A stretch of 33,435 nt of DNA from Paracoccus binzhouensis (GCF_016446475.1 NZ_JAEHFP010000042.1:1-33435), one strand, 5' to 3'. Numbered from the stretch's first letter, positions 8,463 to 16,566 are shown. Notes: a model not told the origin generated them from the sequence alone. Translations and numbers: made by a program.

Positions 8463-9184
8463 ACCCGTTTTCCCTGCAAGGACAGGTGGCGCTGGTGACG
8501 GGCGCCAATACCGGCATCGGGCAGGCCATCGCCGTCGCCATGGCCCAAGCCGGGGCCGAGGTCATCGCCGCCGGCCGCCGCGACTGCGACGAGACGCTGG
8601 CGCTGATGGGGCACGGGCGGCAGATGCGGCTGGATTTCAGCGACCCGCTGGCGGCGCGCGATGTCTTTGCCTCCGAGCGCATCGACATCCTGGTGAACAA
8701 TGCCGGCATCATCCGCCGCGCCGATGCGGAGGATTTCACCGAGGCCGACTGGGACGCGGTGATCGACGTGAACCTGAAGGCGCTGTTCTTCACCTGCCAG
8801 GCCTTTGCCCGCGCCGCCCTGCCGCGCGGGCGGGGCAAGATCGTCAACATCGCCTCGCTGCTGTCCTTTCAGGGCGGCATCCGGGTGCCGAGCTATACCG
8901 CCAGCAAGCATGGCGTCGCCGGGCTGACCAAGCTGATGGCGAATGAATGGGCGGCGCGGGGGCTGAACGTCAACGCCGTCGCTCCGGGCTATATCGAGAC
9001 CAACAACACCGAGGCGCTGCGAAGCGACCCCGACCGCTCGGCCGCGATCCTCGAGCGCATTCCGGCCGGGCGCTGGGGCCGGCCCGAGGATATCGGCCAG
9101 ACCGCGGTGTTCCTGGCCGCGCCGGCCTCGGACTACATCAACGGCGCGGTGCTGAATGTCGATGGAGGCTGGCTTGCACGATAG
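8459..9184 (+). CDS. kduD: 2-dehydro-3-deoxy-D-gluconate 5-dehydrogenase (SDR family)
   Basis: Reduces DKII to KDG with NAD(P)H. The 241-residue short-chain dehydrogenase has the cofactor loop TGANTGIG (14-21), NNAG (80-83) and the catalytic Ser133, Tyr146 and Lys150 (YTASK), with the family C-terminus DYINGAVLNVDGGWLAR. The start codon is TTG, overlapping the kduI stop in a TTGA arrangement. It is supported by GGAGGA (8447-8452) 6 nt upstream and by the canonical N-terminus MNPFSLQGQVALVTG. Together with KdgF and KduI it channels unsaturated uronates to KDG, joining the UxuA and UxaA branches before KdgK. Confidence 0.94.
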   Translation: MNPFSLQGQVALVTGANTGIGQAIAVAMAQAGAEVIAAGRRDCDETLALMGHGRQMRLDFSDPLAARDVFASERIDILVNNAGIIRRADAEDFTEADWDAVIDVNLKALFFTCQAFARAALPRGRGKIVNIASLLSFQGGIRVPSYTASKHGVAGLTKLMANEWAARGLNVNAVAPGYIETNNTEALRSDPDRSAAILERIPAGRWGRPEDIGQTAVFLAAPASDYINGAVLNVDGGWLAR

Positions 9185-10583
9185 GCTGCATCGCGCCCCG
9201 ACCGCGGCGCCGGCGGGCATCGTCCATCTGGGCCTGGGCGCGTTCTTTCGCGCCCATGGCGCGATCTATGTGGCCGAGGCGGGCGGCTGGGGCATCGTCG
9301 GCGTCTCGCTGCAATCGCCGGACACGCGCGACCGGCTGCGCCCGCAGGGCTGGGCCTATACCGCGCTGGAACTGGCGCCCCAGGGGGAAAGGCCGCAGGT
9401 GGTGACGGTGCTGCGCGACGTGCTGGTCGCGCCCGAGGATCCGCAGGCGGTGCTGGACGCCATGGCCGCACCGGGCACGCATGTCGTCAGCCTGACGGTG
9501 ACGGAAAAGGGCTATTGCCACGAACCCGCCACCGGCCGGCTGAACCGCGACCATCCCCGCATCCTGCATGACCTGGCAAACCCCCTGCCGCAATCCGCGC
9601 CGGGCTTCCTGGTCCGCGCCCTGGCCCTGCGCCGGGCGGCGGGGCTGCCGCCCTTCACGGTGCTCAGCTGCGACAACCTGCCGGAAAACGGCCGCGTCCT
9701 GCGCGGCGTGGTGTTGGAACTGGCCGGGCTGATCGACCCCGCGCTGGCGGACTGGATTGCCGCCGAGGCGGCCTTCCCCTCGACCATGGTGGACCGCATC
9801 GTGCCCGCCACCACGCCCGCCGACCTGGACCGGCTGGAGGCCGCCGCCGGCTATCGCGACGAGGCGCCGGTGATGCACGAACCCTTCCGGCAATGGGTGA
9901 TCGAGGACCGTTTCCGCGGCCCCCGCCCGGCCTTCGAGACGGCGGGCGCGCAGCTGGTCGCCGACGTGACGCCCTATGAGCACATGAAGCTGCGGATGCT
10001 GAACGGCACCCATTCCAGCCTGGCCTATCTGGGCTATCTGGCGGGGCACCAGACGATTGCGGACAGCATGGCCGATCCGGTCCTTGCCGGTTTCGCGCGC
10101 CGGCTGTGGCGCGACGAGATCATTCCGGCGCTGACCCCGCCCCCGGGCGAGGATCTGGCGGATTATGCCGATGCCCTGGCCGCCCGCTATGCCAATCCGG
10201 CGATCCGGCACCGGACCTGGCAGATCGCCATGGATGGCAGCCAGAAGCTGCCGCAGCGCATCCTGGGCACCATCGCCGAATCCCGCGCGGCCGGGCGGGC
10301 GGTGCCGGGTCTGACCCTGGCCGTCGCGGCCTGGATGCGCTACGTCTCGGGCCGGGACGAGCAGGGGCTGCCGATCGAGGTCCGGGACCCGCTTGCCCCG
10401 CGCCTGGCGGCGCTGTGGACCGGCGACCCGGCCGGGACGGTGCGCGGCTTCCTGGCCCTGGCCGAGGTGTTTCCGCCCGCCCTGCGCGACGATGCCGGCT
10501 TTGCCGCCGAGCTGACCAAGGCGCTGGCGGCGCTGACCCAGCAGGGGGCGCGGGCCGCGGCCGAGAGCCTTGCCCATGGCTGA
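9174..10583 (+). CDS. uxuB: Fructuronate reductase / mannitol dehydrogenase-family oxidoreductase
   Basis: NAD-dependent reduction of D-fructuronate to D-mannonate is the likely role. The protein has the polyol-specific long-chain dehydrogenase architecture: an N-terminal nucleotide-binding start IVHLGLGAFFRAHGA, then SLTVTEKGYC, CDNLPENG and the signature KLRMLNGTHSSLAYLGYLAG. The start is chosen at TTG 9174 because GGAGG (9164-9168) lies 5 nt upstream, giving 469 residues. In-frame ATGs at 9156 and 9162 would add six or four residues but lack a good ribosome site. It overlaps kduD by 11 nt and uxaA by 8 nt. No separate tagaturonate reductase (UxaB, same superfamily) is present, so this enzyme may serve both branches (inference). 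Confidence 0.88.
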   Translation: MHDRLHRAPTAAPAGIVHLGLGAFFRAHGAIYVAEAGGWGIVGVSLQSPDTRDRLRPQGWAYTALELAPQGERPQVVTVLRDVLVAPEDPQAVLDAMAAPGTHVVSLTVTEKGYCHEPATGRLNRDHPRILHDLANPLPQSAPGFLVRALALRRAAGLPPFTVLSCDNLPENGRVLRGVVLELAGLIDPALADWIAAEAAFPSTMVDRIVPATTPADLDRLEAAAGYRDEAPVMHEPFRQWVIEDRFRGPRPAFETAGAQLVADVTPYEHMKLRMLNGTHSSLAYLGYLAGHQTIADSMADPVLAGFARRLWRDEIIPALTPPPGEDLADYADALAARYANPAIRHRTWQIAMDGSQKLPQRILGTIAESRAAGRAVPGLTLAVAAWMRYVSGRDEQGLPIEVRDPLAPRLAALWTGDPAGTVRGFLALAEVFPPALRDDAGFAAELTKALAALTQQGARAAAESLAHG

Positions 10584-10620
10584 CCGTTCCATGCCTGACC
10601 ATTCCGTGGCTGATCGTCCC
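10576..10620 (+). repeat. Three tandem 15-nt degenerate repeats at the uxaA start
   Basis: The first 45 bases read as three similar 15-nt units coding MADRS, MPDHS and VADRP. The units begin ATG, ATG and GTG, so each carries a possible in-frame start codon. The repeats precede the conserved SAF domain and so look like an N-terminal tail formed by short duplication. Confidence 0.6.
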
Positions 10621-12105
10621 GCCGCCCTGCTGCTTTCCCCGGGCGACAGCGTCGGCATCGCCCTGCAAGCGCTGGAGCCGGGCGAAACCCGGCTGGGCGT
10701 CCTGCTTGCCGAACCGGTTCCCGCTGGGCACAAGTTCGCGCTGCGTCCGCATGCGCCGGGCGATCCGATCATCAAATACGGGCAGGTCATGGGCGAGGCC
10801 ACCGCCGCCATCGCGCCCGGCCAGCATGTGCATGTCCAGAACGCCGGGATGGCCGCGCCGGGCCGGGCCGCCGCCGGCCAGGCCGGACGGCTGCCCGCGT
10901 CCCCCGCCAGGCGCAGCTTCCAGGGGTTTTCGCGCCGCGACGGCCGGGTCGGGACGCGCAACTTCATCGGCATCATCGCCTCGGTCAACTGCTCGTCCAC
11001 CGTCTGCAACGCCATCGCGCGCGAGGCGAATGCCCGGCTTCTGCCGCAATTCCCCAACCTGGACGGCTTCGTGCCCATCGTCCACGACCAGGGCTGCGGC
11101 ATCGCCACGGCGGGCGAGGGCTTCGCTCTGCTGGTGCGCGTGCTCAGGGGCTATCGCGACCATCCGAATTTCGGCGGCGTGCTGCTGGTCGGCCTGGGAT
11201 GCGAGGTCAACCAGCTGACCCTCTACCGGCGCGACGACGAGACGCGCGAGCGCCATGCCAGCTTCAACATCCAGGAGGTGGGCGGCTCGGCCGAGGCGGT
11301 GCGCCGCGCGCTGGAGCGGCTTGCCCCCATCGCCGCCCGCGCCGATGCCGACCGCCGCCGGACCCTGCCGGTTTCCGGGCTGACGCTGGGGATGCAATGC
11401 GGCGGCTCGGACGGATTTTCCGGCATCACCGCCAATCCGGCGCTTGGCGTCGCCTCGGACCTGCTGGTCGCGGCGGGCGGCACCTCGATCCTGTCGGAAA
11501 CGCCCGAGATCTATGGCGCCGAGCACCTGCTGATCGCCCGCGCCAGCGCCGCGGACGGCCAGCGCCTGCGGAAGATGATCCGCTGGTGGGAAGGCTACAC
11601 CCGTGCCAACGGCGCCAGCCTGGACAACAATCCCAGCCCCGGCAACAAGCGCGGCGGCATCACCACCATCCTGGAGAAATCGCTGGGCGCGGTGGCCAAG
11701 GCCGGGCTGGCGCCGCTGTCGGCCGTGCATGGCTATGCCGAGCCGATCCGCGGCCCCGGCCTGGTCTACATGGACAGCCCCGGCTATGATCCGGTCGCGG
11801 CCACCGGGCAGGTGGCGGCGGGCGCCAATGTCATCGCCTTCACCACCGGGCGGGGATCCTGCTTCGGCGCCCATCCGGTGCCGTCGCTGAAGCTCGCCTC
11901 GAACACGGCGCTGTGGCGGGCGATGCGCGGCGACATGGACATCGACTGCGGCAAGGTCGCCGAAGGCGCGGTCTCGCTGCAGGAGATGGGCGAGGAGATC
12001 TATCACAAGATCCTCGACACCGCCTCGGGCGAGCGCAGCAAGTCCGAGATCTTCGGCTATGGCGATGCGGAATTCGTGCCCTGGCGCATCGGGGCGGTGC
12101 TTTAG
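10576..12105 (+). CDS. uxaA: Altronate dehydratase
   Basis: Dehydrates D-altronate to KDG, ending the galacturonate branch. The 509-residue protein combines an N-terminal SAF-type domain (about 16-90, with GHKFALRPHAPGDPIIKYGQ) with the large catalytic domain starting FSRRDGRVGTRNFIG. The large domain contains conserved Cys and Gly segments: NCSSTVC, HDQGCG, LGCEVNQ, MQCGGSDGFSG, NPSPGNKRGGITT and FTTGRGSCFG. These match the UxaA/GarD family, which uses iron. The start is taken as ATG 10576, overlapping uxuB by 8 nt; a TTG at 10570 is the alternative. The first 15 codons are a degenerate triplicated sequence, unusual for the family. Last gene of the uronate operon. Confidence 0.93.
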   Translation: MADRSMPDHSVADRPAALLLSPGDSVGIALQALEPGETRLGVLLAEPVPAGHKFALRPHAPGDPIIKYGQVMGEATAAIAPGQHVHVQNAGMAAPGRAAAGQAGRLPASPARRSFQGFSRRDGRVGTRNFIGIIASVNCSSTVCNAIAREANARLLPQFPNLDGFVPIVHDQGCGIATAGEGFALLVRVLRGYRDHPNFGGVLLVGLGCEVNQLTLYRRDDETRERHASFNIQEVGGSAEAVRRALERLAPIAARADADRRRTLPVSGLTLGMQCGGSDGFSGITANPALGVASDLLVAAGGTSILSETPEIYGAEHLLIARASAADGQRLRKMIRWWEGYTRANGASLDNNPSPGNKRGGITTILEKSLGAVAKAGLAPLSAVHGYAEPIRGPGLVYMDSPGYDPVAATGQVAAGANVIAFTTGRGSCFGAHPVPSLKLASNTALWRAMRGDMDIDCGKVAEGAVSLQEMGEEIYHKILDTASGERSKSEIFGYGDAEFVPWRIGAVL

Positions 12106-12115
12106 CCGGCGCCGC

Positions 12116-12168
12116 TTGCCAAACCCATGCGAATGCCCATATGGTAATGCGAAACGCAAAAACGCATT
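12116..12168 (+). promoter_or_regulatory. Promoter-like sequence and palindrome upstream of the toxin-antitoxin pair
   Basis: TTGCCA (12116-12121) and TATGGT (12140-12145) are 18 nt apart and could be a -35/-10 pair. An inverted repeat AATGCG (12146-12151) / CGCATT (12163-12168) follows, ending just before the GGAGG ribosome site. Antitoxins of this class usually bind such palindromes to autoregulate; the assignment here is inferred. Confidence 0.4.
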
Positions 12169-12179
12169 GGAGGATCGAG

Positions 12180-12419
12180 ATGTCCGAGTCGACGGTCACC
12201 ATCAAGGGCCAGACGACCTTGCCGAAATCCGTCCGGCAGGCGCTGGAGCTGGGGCCGGGGGATCGGTTGCGCTACGTGATCCTGGACGATGGGCAGGTCC
12301 GGCTGATGCGGACCCGCCCGGTCGCCCAGCTGGCCGGGATGCTGCGCCGCGAGGGCCGGCGCCCGGTGTCGCTGGAAGAGATGGAGCAAGCCATCGCGGC
12401 TGGCGCGCAAGACCGGTGA
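12180..12419 (+). CDS. vapB: AbrB/MazE-fold antitoxin (VapB-like)
   Basis: 79-residue protein with an N-terminal swapped-hairpin (SpoVT/AbrB) DNA-binding domain: STVTIKGQTTLPKSVRQALELGPGDRL (4-30 region) is the classic pattern. The C-terminal part (RRPVSLEEMEQAIAAGAQDR) is a helical tail of the kind that wraps the partner toxin. GGAGG (12169-12173) is 6 nt before the ATG. The stop overlaps the next start by 4 nt (GTGA), the usual coupling of antitoxin and toxin. It would neutralise the PIN protein and repress its own promoter. Confidence 0.85.
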   Translation: MSESTVTIKGQTTLPKSVRQALELGPGDRLRYVILDDGQVRLMRTRPVAQLAGMLRREGRRPVSLEEMEQAIAAGAQDR

Positions 12420-12820
12420 TCGCGCTGGATACCAATGTCGTCCTGCGCTTCCTGACGCAGGACGATCCGGCGCAATTCCTGCAGGCCAGCGCCCTGTTCG
12501 CCCGCCTGACGGCGGAAAGCCCCGGCTATCTTTGCCGCGAGGTTCTGGTCGAGATCGTCTGGGTTCTGGAACGGGCCTATGACCTGCCGCGGCAGGACAT
12601 TGCCGCGGCGCTGGACGGGCTGCTGGCCGCGCCCGAGATCGTCGTCGAGGCCGCCGACCGGGTCGGGCTTGCGGTCGAGCGCTATCGGCAGGGCGGCGCG
12701 GGCTTCTCGGACCACATGATCGTGCTTGCGGCCCAGGATGCCGGGTGCAGCGCCACCTTCAGCTTCGACCGCAAGGCGGTGGCGCAAGCCGGCATGGTCG
12801 CGCCGCCGCCGGAAGGCTGA
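12416..12820 (+). CDS. vapC: PIN-domain ribonuclease toxin (VapC-like)
   Basis: 134-residue single PIN domain. It starts MIALDTNVVLRFL with Asp5, and has an acidic residue pair in REVLVEIVWVLE (Glu42/Glu46), Asp99 in FSDHMIVLAA and Asp118 in TFSFDRK. Together these form the Mg-binding acidic site of PIN endoribonucleases. The start is GTG, overlapping the antitoxin stop. Its RNA target cannot be read from sequence. The gene is convergent with tctA, 53 nt apart, and no clear terminator was seen between them. All catalytic acids appear intact, so the toxin is probably functional. Confidence 0.87.
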   Translation: MIALDTNVVLRFLTQDDPAQFLQASALFARLTAESPGYLCREVLVEIVWVLERAYDLPRQDIAAALDGLLAAPEIVVEAADRVGLAVERYRQGGAGFSDHMIVLAAQDAGCSATFSFDRKAVAQAGMVAPPPEG

Positions 12821-12873
12821 TCCGCCGGCCGCCGCTTCGGCATTCGCCCGGCGCTGCGGGCCGCGCCTTCTTC

Positions 12874-14382
12874 TCAGCCTTCCTCTTCCTGGAACGCTTC
12901 TTGGCGGGACTTGCGGAAGGCGGGGAAGATCATCAGCCCCAGCAGCACCACCGTTGCGATCAGCATGGTCAGGCTGATCGGGCGTTCGACGAAGATCGAC
13001 GGGTCGCCCTGCTCGATCAGCAGCGTCCGGCGCAGGTTCGATTCCAGCAGCGGCCCCAGCACGAAGCCCAGCAGCAGCGGCCCCGGCTCGCATTTCGCCT
13101 TGCGGAAGACATAGCCCACCAGCCCGAAGCCCGCCGCCAGCATCACGTCGAAGATGCGGTTGTTCATCGAATAGACGCCGATGCAGCAGAACAGCAGGAT
13201 CGCCGGATAGAGCAGCCGATAGGGCACGGTCAGCAGCTTCACCCACAGCCCGATCATCGGCAGGTTGATGATGACCAGCAGCGCATTCCCGATCCACATG
13301 CTGGCGACCAGGCCCCAGAAGATCTCGGGCTGGTTGGCCAGCACGGTCGGGCCCGGGGTGATGCCGTGGATCATGAAGGCCGACAGCATCATCGCCATCA
13401 TGTTGTTCGACGGGATGCCCAGCGTCAGCAGCGGGATGAAGGAGCTTTGCGCGGCGGCGTTGTTGGCGGCCTCGGGGGCGGCCACGCCCTCGACCACGCC
13501 GGTGCCGAAATCCTGCGGGCGCTTCGACATCTTCTTTTCGAAGGAATAGGCGCTGAACGACGCCAGCGTCGCGCCGCCGCCCGGCAGCAGGCCCAGGAAG
13601 GTGCCGACGCCGGTGCCGCGCAGCACGGCGGCCCAGGAGCGGCGGAAGTCGTCGCGCGTGGGCCACAGCCGGCTGATCGGCGCCAGGGTCACGCCCTCGG
13701 AGCCCGAGCGTTCCAGGTTGGCGATGATCTCGGAAAAGCCGAACAGGCCGATGGCGATGACGATGAAGTCGATGCCGTCGAACAACTCGATGGCGCCGAA
13801 GGTCAGCCGGTCCTGGCCGGTGGACTGGTCGGTGCCGACCATGCCCAGCAGAAGCCCGATCAGGATCATGCCGATGGCCTTCAGGACCGTGCCGCTGGCC
13901 AGGATCGTCGCGGCCAGCAGGCCGAAGACCATCAGCGAGACATATTCCGCCGGCCCGAAGGACAGCGCGAAGCTGGACAGCGTCGGCCCGGCCACGGCGA
14001 TGGCGAAGGTCGCCACCGTGCCGGCGAAGAACGACCCCAGCGCCGCGACCGCCAGCGCCGCCCCGGCGCGGCCCTGCTGGGCCATCTGATAGCCGTCAAG
14101 CGTGGTGACGACGCTGGACGCCTCGCCCGGCAGGTTCACCAGCACGGCGGTGGTCGTGCCGCCATATTGCGCGCCGTAATAGATGCCGGCCAGCATGATG
14201 ATCCCGGCCAGCGGCGGCAGGAAGAAGGTGATGGGCAGCAAGACGGCGATGGTCGCGGTCGGGCCGATGCCCGGCAGCACGCCGATCAGCGTGCCCAGCA
14301 GCGCCCCCAGCAGGCAGAAGCTGAGGTTCTGCAGGGTCATCGCCTCGCCGAAGCCCAGCATAAGCAGGTCGATAAAGCTCAT
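12874..14382 (-). CDS. tctA: Tripartite tricarboxylate transporter large subunit (TctA family)
   Basis: 502-residue polytopic membrane protein, the channel subunit of a TTT importer. It shows the TctA landmarks near the N-terminus: GALLGTLIGVLPGIGPTATIA and YYGAQYGGTTTAVLVNLPGE. The duplicated partner motif is LGLLPGGGATLASFSAYSFEKK, followed by TLGIPSNNMMAMMLSAFMIHG. The C-terminus is short and charged (RKSRQEAFQEEEG). GGGGAGGAACCA precedes the ATG, 22 nt after tctB. Last gene of the leftward operon. Substrate is not deducible from this subunit. Confidence 0.95.
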   Translation of the reverse strand: MSFIDLLMLGFGEAMTLQNLSFCLLGALLGTLIGVLPGIGPTATIAVLLPITFFLPPLAGIIMLAGIYYGAQYGGTTTAVLVNLPGEASSVVTTLDGYQMAQQGRAGAALAVAALGSFFAGTVATFAIAVAGPTLSSFALSFGPAEYVSLMVFGLLAATILASGTVLKAIGMILIGLLLGMVGTDQSTGQDRLTFGAIELFDGIDFIVIAIGLFGFSEIIANLERSGSEGVTLAPISRLWPTRDDFRRSWAAVLRGTGVGTFLGLLPGGGATLASFSAYSFEKKMSKRPQDFGTGVVEGVAAPEAANNAAAQSSFIPLLTLGIPSNNMMAMMLSAFMIHGITPGPTVLANQPEIFWGLVASMWIGNALLVIINLPMIGLWVKLLTVPYRLLYPAILLFCCIGVYSMNNRIFDVMLAAGFGLVGYVFRKAKCEPGPLLLGFVLGPLLESNLRRTLLIEQGDPSIFVERPISLTMLIATVVLLGLMIFPAFRKSRQEAFQEEEG

Positions 14383-14404
14383 TGGTTCCTCCCCAGGACG
14401 CCTG

Positions 14405-14866
14405 TCAGACGGGCCACAGCGGCACCTGGACGCCCAGGCCGTAGACGAAGACCAGCGCGCCGAAGACGGTCAGCCCGACCGCAAGCAGCAGCGTGTGGGT
14501 CCACCGGCCGCCCGGATCGGCCAGCGAGCCGGCGACGATCAGCCACAGCGAGGCCAGCACGAAGCTCAGATGCGTCGCCGCATAGGCGAAGACGACGATG
14601 GCCAGGGTGATGACCAGCACCGGGCGCAGCCTGACGGCCTCGATGGCCTGGGCCGGGCGGCGCAGGGCCGGGATGCCCACCCCAAGCCCCACGGCGATCA
14701 GCAGCAGGCAGACGACGCGGGGCAGGAAGCCCGGCCCCATCTGCGCCAGCGAGCCGGGGTCCAGCCCCCAGCCCATGAACAGCCCGAGCGCGCCGAGACC
14801 GACGAAGATCGCCGCCGTCAGCAGGTCGGGCTTGTCGCCCTTGTCGGGCGCGCTCGGGCCAGCCAT
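14405..14866 (-). CDS. tctB: Tripartite tricarboxylate transporter small subunit (TctB family)
   Basis: 153-residue membrane protein with about four hydrophobic helices and the family pattern QMGPGFLPRVVCLLL in the first half. It pairs with TctA. The ATG at 14866 is chosen because AGGAG lies 5 nt upstream; it shares one base with the tctC stop. An in-frame GTG one codon earlier would place the ribosome site only 2 nt away. The sequence is poorly conserved in this family, so the assignment rests on hydropathy, this motif and position between tctC and tctA. Confidence 0.88.
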   Translation of the reverse strand: MAGPSAPDKGDKPDLLTAAIFVGLGALGLFMGWGLDPGSLAQMGPGFLPRVVCLLLIAVGLGVGIPALRRPAQAIEAVRLRPVLVITLAIVVFAYAATHLSFVLASLWLIVAGSLADPGGRWTHTLLLAVGLTVFGALVFVYGLGVQVPLWPV

Positions 14867-15822
14867 CACTGCTCCTGCTTGATCAGTTGGAAGATCTGGG
14901 TGTAGCGCTCCAGCCGCGCCGGCATGGCCGCGGACCAGTCGGCGCCCGACTGATAGGACAGCGGGATGCCCTGCTGCTTCGCCTTTCCCTGGAATTCGGG
15001 ATCGGCGATGGCGGCATCGACGGCCTGGGACAGGCGGGTGCGGATCTCCTCGGGGACGTCGCAGCGGGCGGCGAGGCCGCGTTCCGAGGACATGATCACG
15101 TCATAGCCCAGCTCTTTCGCGGTGGGCAGGTCGGGCGCCAGCGTCGAGCGTTCTTCCGAGAACTGTGCCAGCGCCCGGAAGGAATCCTGGTCGCTGGTGG
15201 CATATTCGCCGACATTCAGGCCGATCATGGTGACATGGCCGCCCAGCAGCGCGGTCTTGGCCTCGTTCGCGCCGCCGAAGGGCACCGCGGTCAGGTCGAT
15301 GCCGGCCGCCTGTTCCAGCTGCAGCATCGCCAGATGCTCGTCCGTGCCCATGCCGGTGGTCGCCACCGAAACGGCGCCGGGATTTTCCTTGGCGAAGGCC
15401 ACGACATCCGCCAGCGACTGGAATTCCGAATCCGGCTGGACGATGAAGGTGCCCGGATCCTCGACGATGCGGGCGATCGGGCAGATCTCGGCCGGGTCGA
15501 AGCGCAGCTTGCGGTCGATGCGCATGGTCAGGAAGCCCGGCGTGTTCAGCGACGACACGGTATGGCCGTCCGGCCGGGCCTGCGACAGCGCGGTATAGGC
15601 GATCTCGCCCGAGGCGCCGGGGCGGTTCAGCACCGGGAACTGGGTGCCCAGCTCGGCCTCGAGAAAGGGCGCCAGGGTGCGCAGCATGATGTCGGTGCCG
15701 CCGCCGGGGGCGAAGGCCACGATCATCTCGATCGGGCGGTCGGTCGGCCAGTCGGCCAGGGCGGCGCTGGCCATGCCGGCGCTCAGGGCCGCTGCCAGCG
15801 GCAGCGCGGTGAAAGCTTTCAT
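14866..15822 (-). CDS. tctC: Tripartite tricarboxylate transporter substrate-binding protein (TctC/Bug family)
   Basis: 318-residue periplasmic binding protein. A Sec signal peptide covers about 1-23 (probable cleavage ALA|DW), followed by the Bug-family core: RPIEMIVAFAPGGGTDIMLRTLAP, VLNRPGASGEIAYTAL, GHTVSSLNTPG and GMGTDEHLAMLQLE. Bug proteins bind carboxylates through two loops with ordered water, so the ligand is expected to be a carboxylic acid. GGGAGGAG (15830-15837 region) lies just upstream of the ATG. Genes upstream encode an RraA-like protein and a hydroxyacid dehydrogenase, hinting at a hydroxy or oxo di/tricarboxylate (inference). Confidence 0.92.
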   Translation of the reverse strand: MKAFTALPLAAALSAGMASAALADWPTDRPIEMIVAFAPGGGTDIMLRTLAPFLEAELGTQFPVLNRPGASGEIAYTALSQARPDGHTVSSLNTPGFLTMRIDRKLRFDPAEICPIARIVEDPGTFIVQPDSEFQSLADVVAFAKENPGAVSVATTGMGTDEHLAMLQLEQAAGIDLTAVPFGGANEAKTALLGGHVTMIGLNVGEYATSDQDSFRALAQFSEERSTLAPDLPTAKELGYDVIMSSERGLAARCDVPEEIRTRLSQAVDAAIADPEFQGKAKQQGIPLSYQSGADWSAAMPARLERYTQIFQLIKQEQ

Positions 15823-15844
15823 CTGATCTCTCCTCCCAAGTGAA

Positions 15845-15864
15845 GGCCGCGATCCCCCGCGGCC
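15845..15864 (-). other. Intercistronic hairpin between the RraA-like gene and tctC
   Basis: Perfect 7-bp inverted repeat GGCCGCG (15845-15851) / CGCGGCC (15858-15864) with a 6-nt loop, in the 56-nt gap between two cotranscribed genes. There is no T-run after it, so it is more likely an mRNA stability or processing element than a terminator. Confidence 0.4.
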
Positions 15865-15878
15865 CGAATCCTGCCGGC

Positions 15879-16556
15879 TCAGGCCGGAAACGCGCATCCC
15901 AGCCGCTGCAGGGCCGCATCGACCCAGGACCGGTCGTTGGTGCCGGCCTGGATGGCGGCCATCTGCCGCGTCTCGGCATCCTGCTTGGCGACGGTCTTCT
16001 CGTAGACCTCTTGCGCCACATCGCAGGGCACCGCCAGCACGCCGTCGCTGTCGCCCAGCACCAGATCGCCCGGATGGATCACCATGCCGTCGATGGCGAT
16101 GGGCACGTTGATTTCGCCCGGCCCGTCCTTGTAGGGGCCGCGATGGGTGATGCCGGCGGCAAAGACCGGCAGGTTCATGGCAAGGAACTGGTCCGCGTCG
16201 CGGATCGCGCCGTTCAGCACGAAGCCCGCCACGCCGCGCCGGATCGCATAGGCCAGCATCAGCTCTCCCATCAGGGAATTCGTCAGATCGCCGCCCGCAT
16301 CGACCACGATCACGTCGCCCGGCTGCGCCAGGTCGATGGCCTTGTGCAGCATCAGGTTGTCGCCGGGCCGGGTCTTGACCGTCAGCGCCACGCCGGCCAG
16401 CACGCCGTCGCGGTGCATCTTGCGCAGCCGGTCGCCGCCCGCGGTCATGCGGTGCATGCTGTCGCTGACATTGGCGACCGGAAGCCGGGCGAAGCGGGCG
16501 ACCAGATCCGCCGGAACGGCACGGTCGCGGTTGAGGATGCGGAAACCGATGCTCAT
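15879..16556 (-). CDS. RraA-like family protein (HMG/CHA-type aldolase or oxaloacetate decarboxylase fold)
   Basis: 225-residue member of the RraA-like superfamily, which includes metal-dependent 4-hydroxy-4-methyl-2-oxoglutarate and 4-carboxy-4-hydroxy-2-oxoadipate aldolases as well as RNase E inhibitors. Visible motifs are LPVANVSDSMHRM (26-38), GDVIVVDAGGDLTNSLMGEL (80-99) and GFVLNGAIRDADQF (111-124). In the last motif Arg119-Asp120 match the substrate and metal pair of the aldolases. The length and intact R-D pair favour an enzyme over the shorter RNase E regulator. AAGGAG precedes the ATG, 10 nt after the dehydrogenase stop. The operon partner and carboxylate transporter suggest C-C cleavage or decarboxylation of an imported acid; the substrate is unknown. 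Confidence 0.8.
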   Translation of the reverse strand: MSIGFRILNRDRAVPADLVARFARLPVANVSDSMHRMTAGGDRLRKMHRDGVLAGVALTVKTRPGDNLMLHKAIDLAQPGDVIVVDAGGDLTNSLMGELMLAYAIRRGVAGFVLNGAIRDADQFLAMNLPVFAAGITHRGPYKDGPGEINVPIAIDGMVIHPGDLVLGDSDGVLAVPCDVAQEVYEKTVAKQDAETRQMAAIQAGTNDRSWVDAALQRLGCAFPA

Positions 16557-16566
16557 GGGGCGCTCC

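Noticed and set aside
12745..14610. Open frame of about 620 codons on the + strand opposite tctA
   Set aside because: Antisense shadow of a recognisable TctA gene; composition is Gln/His/Arg/Asp-rich without motifs.
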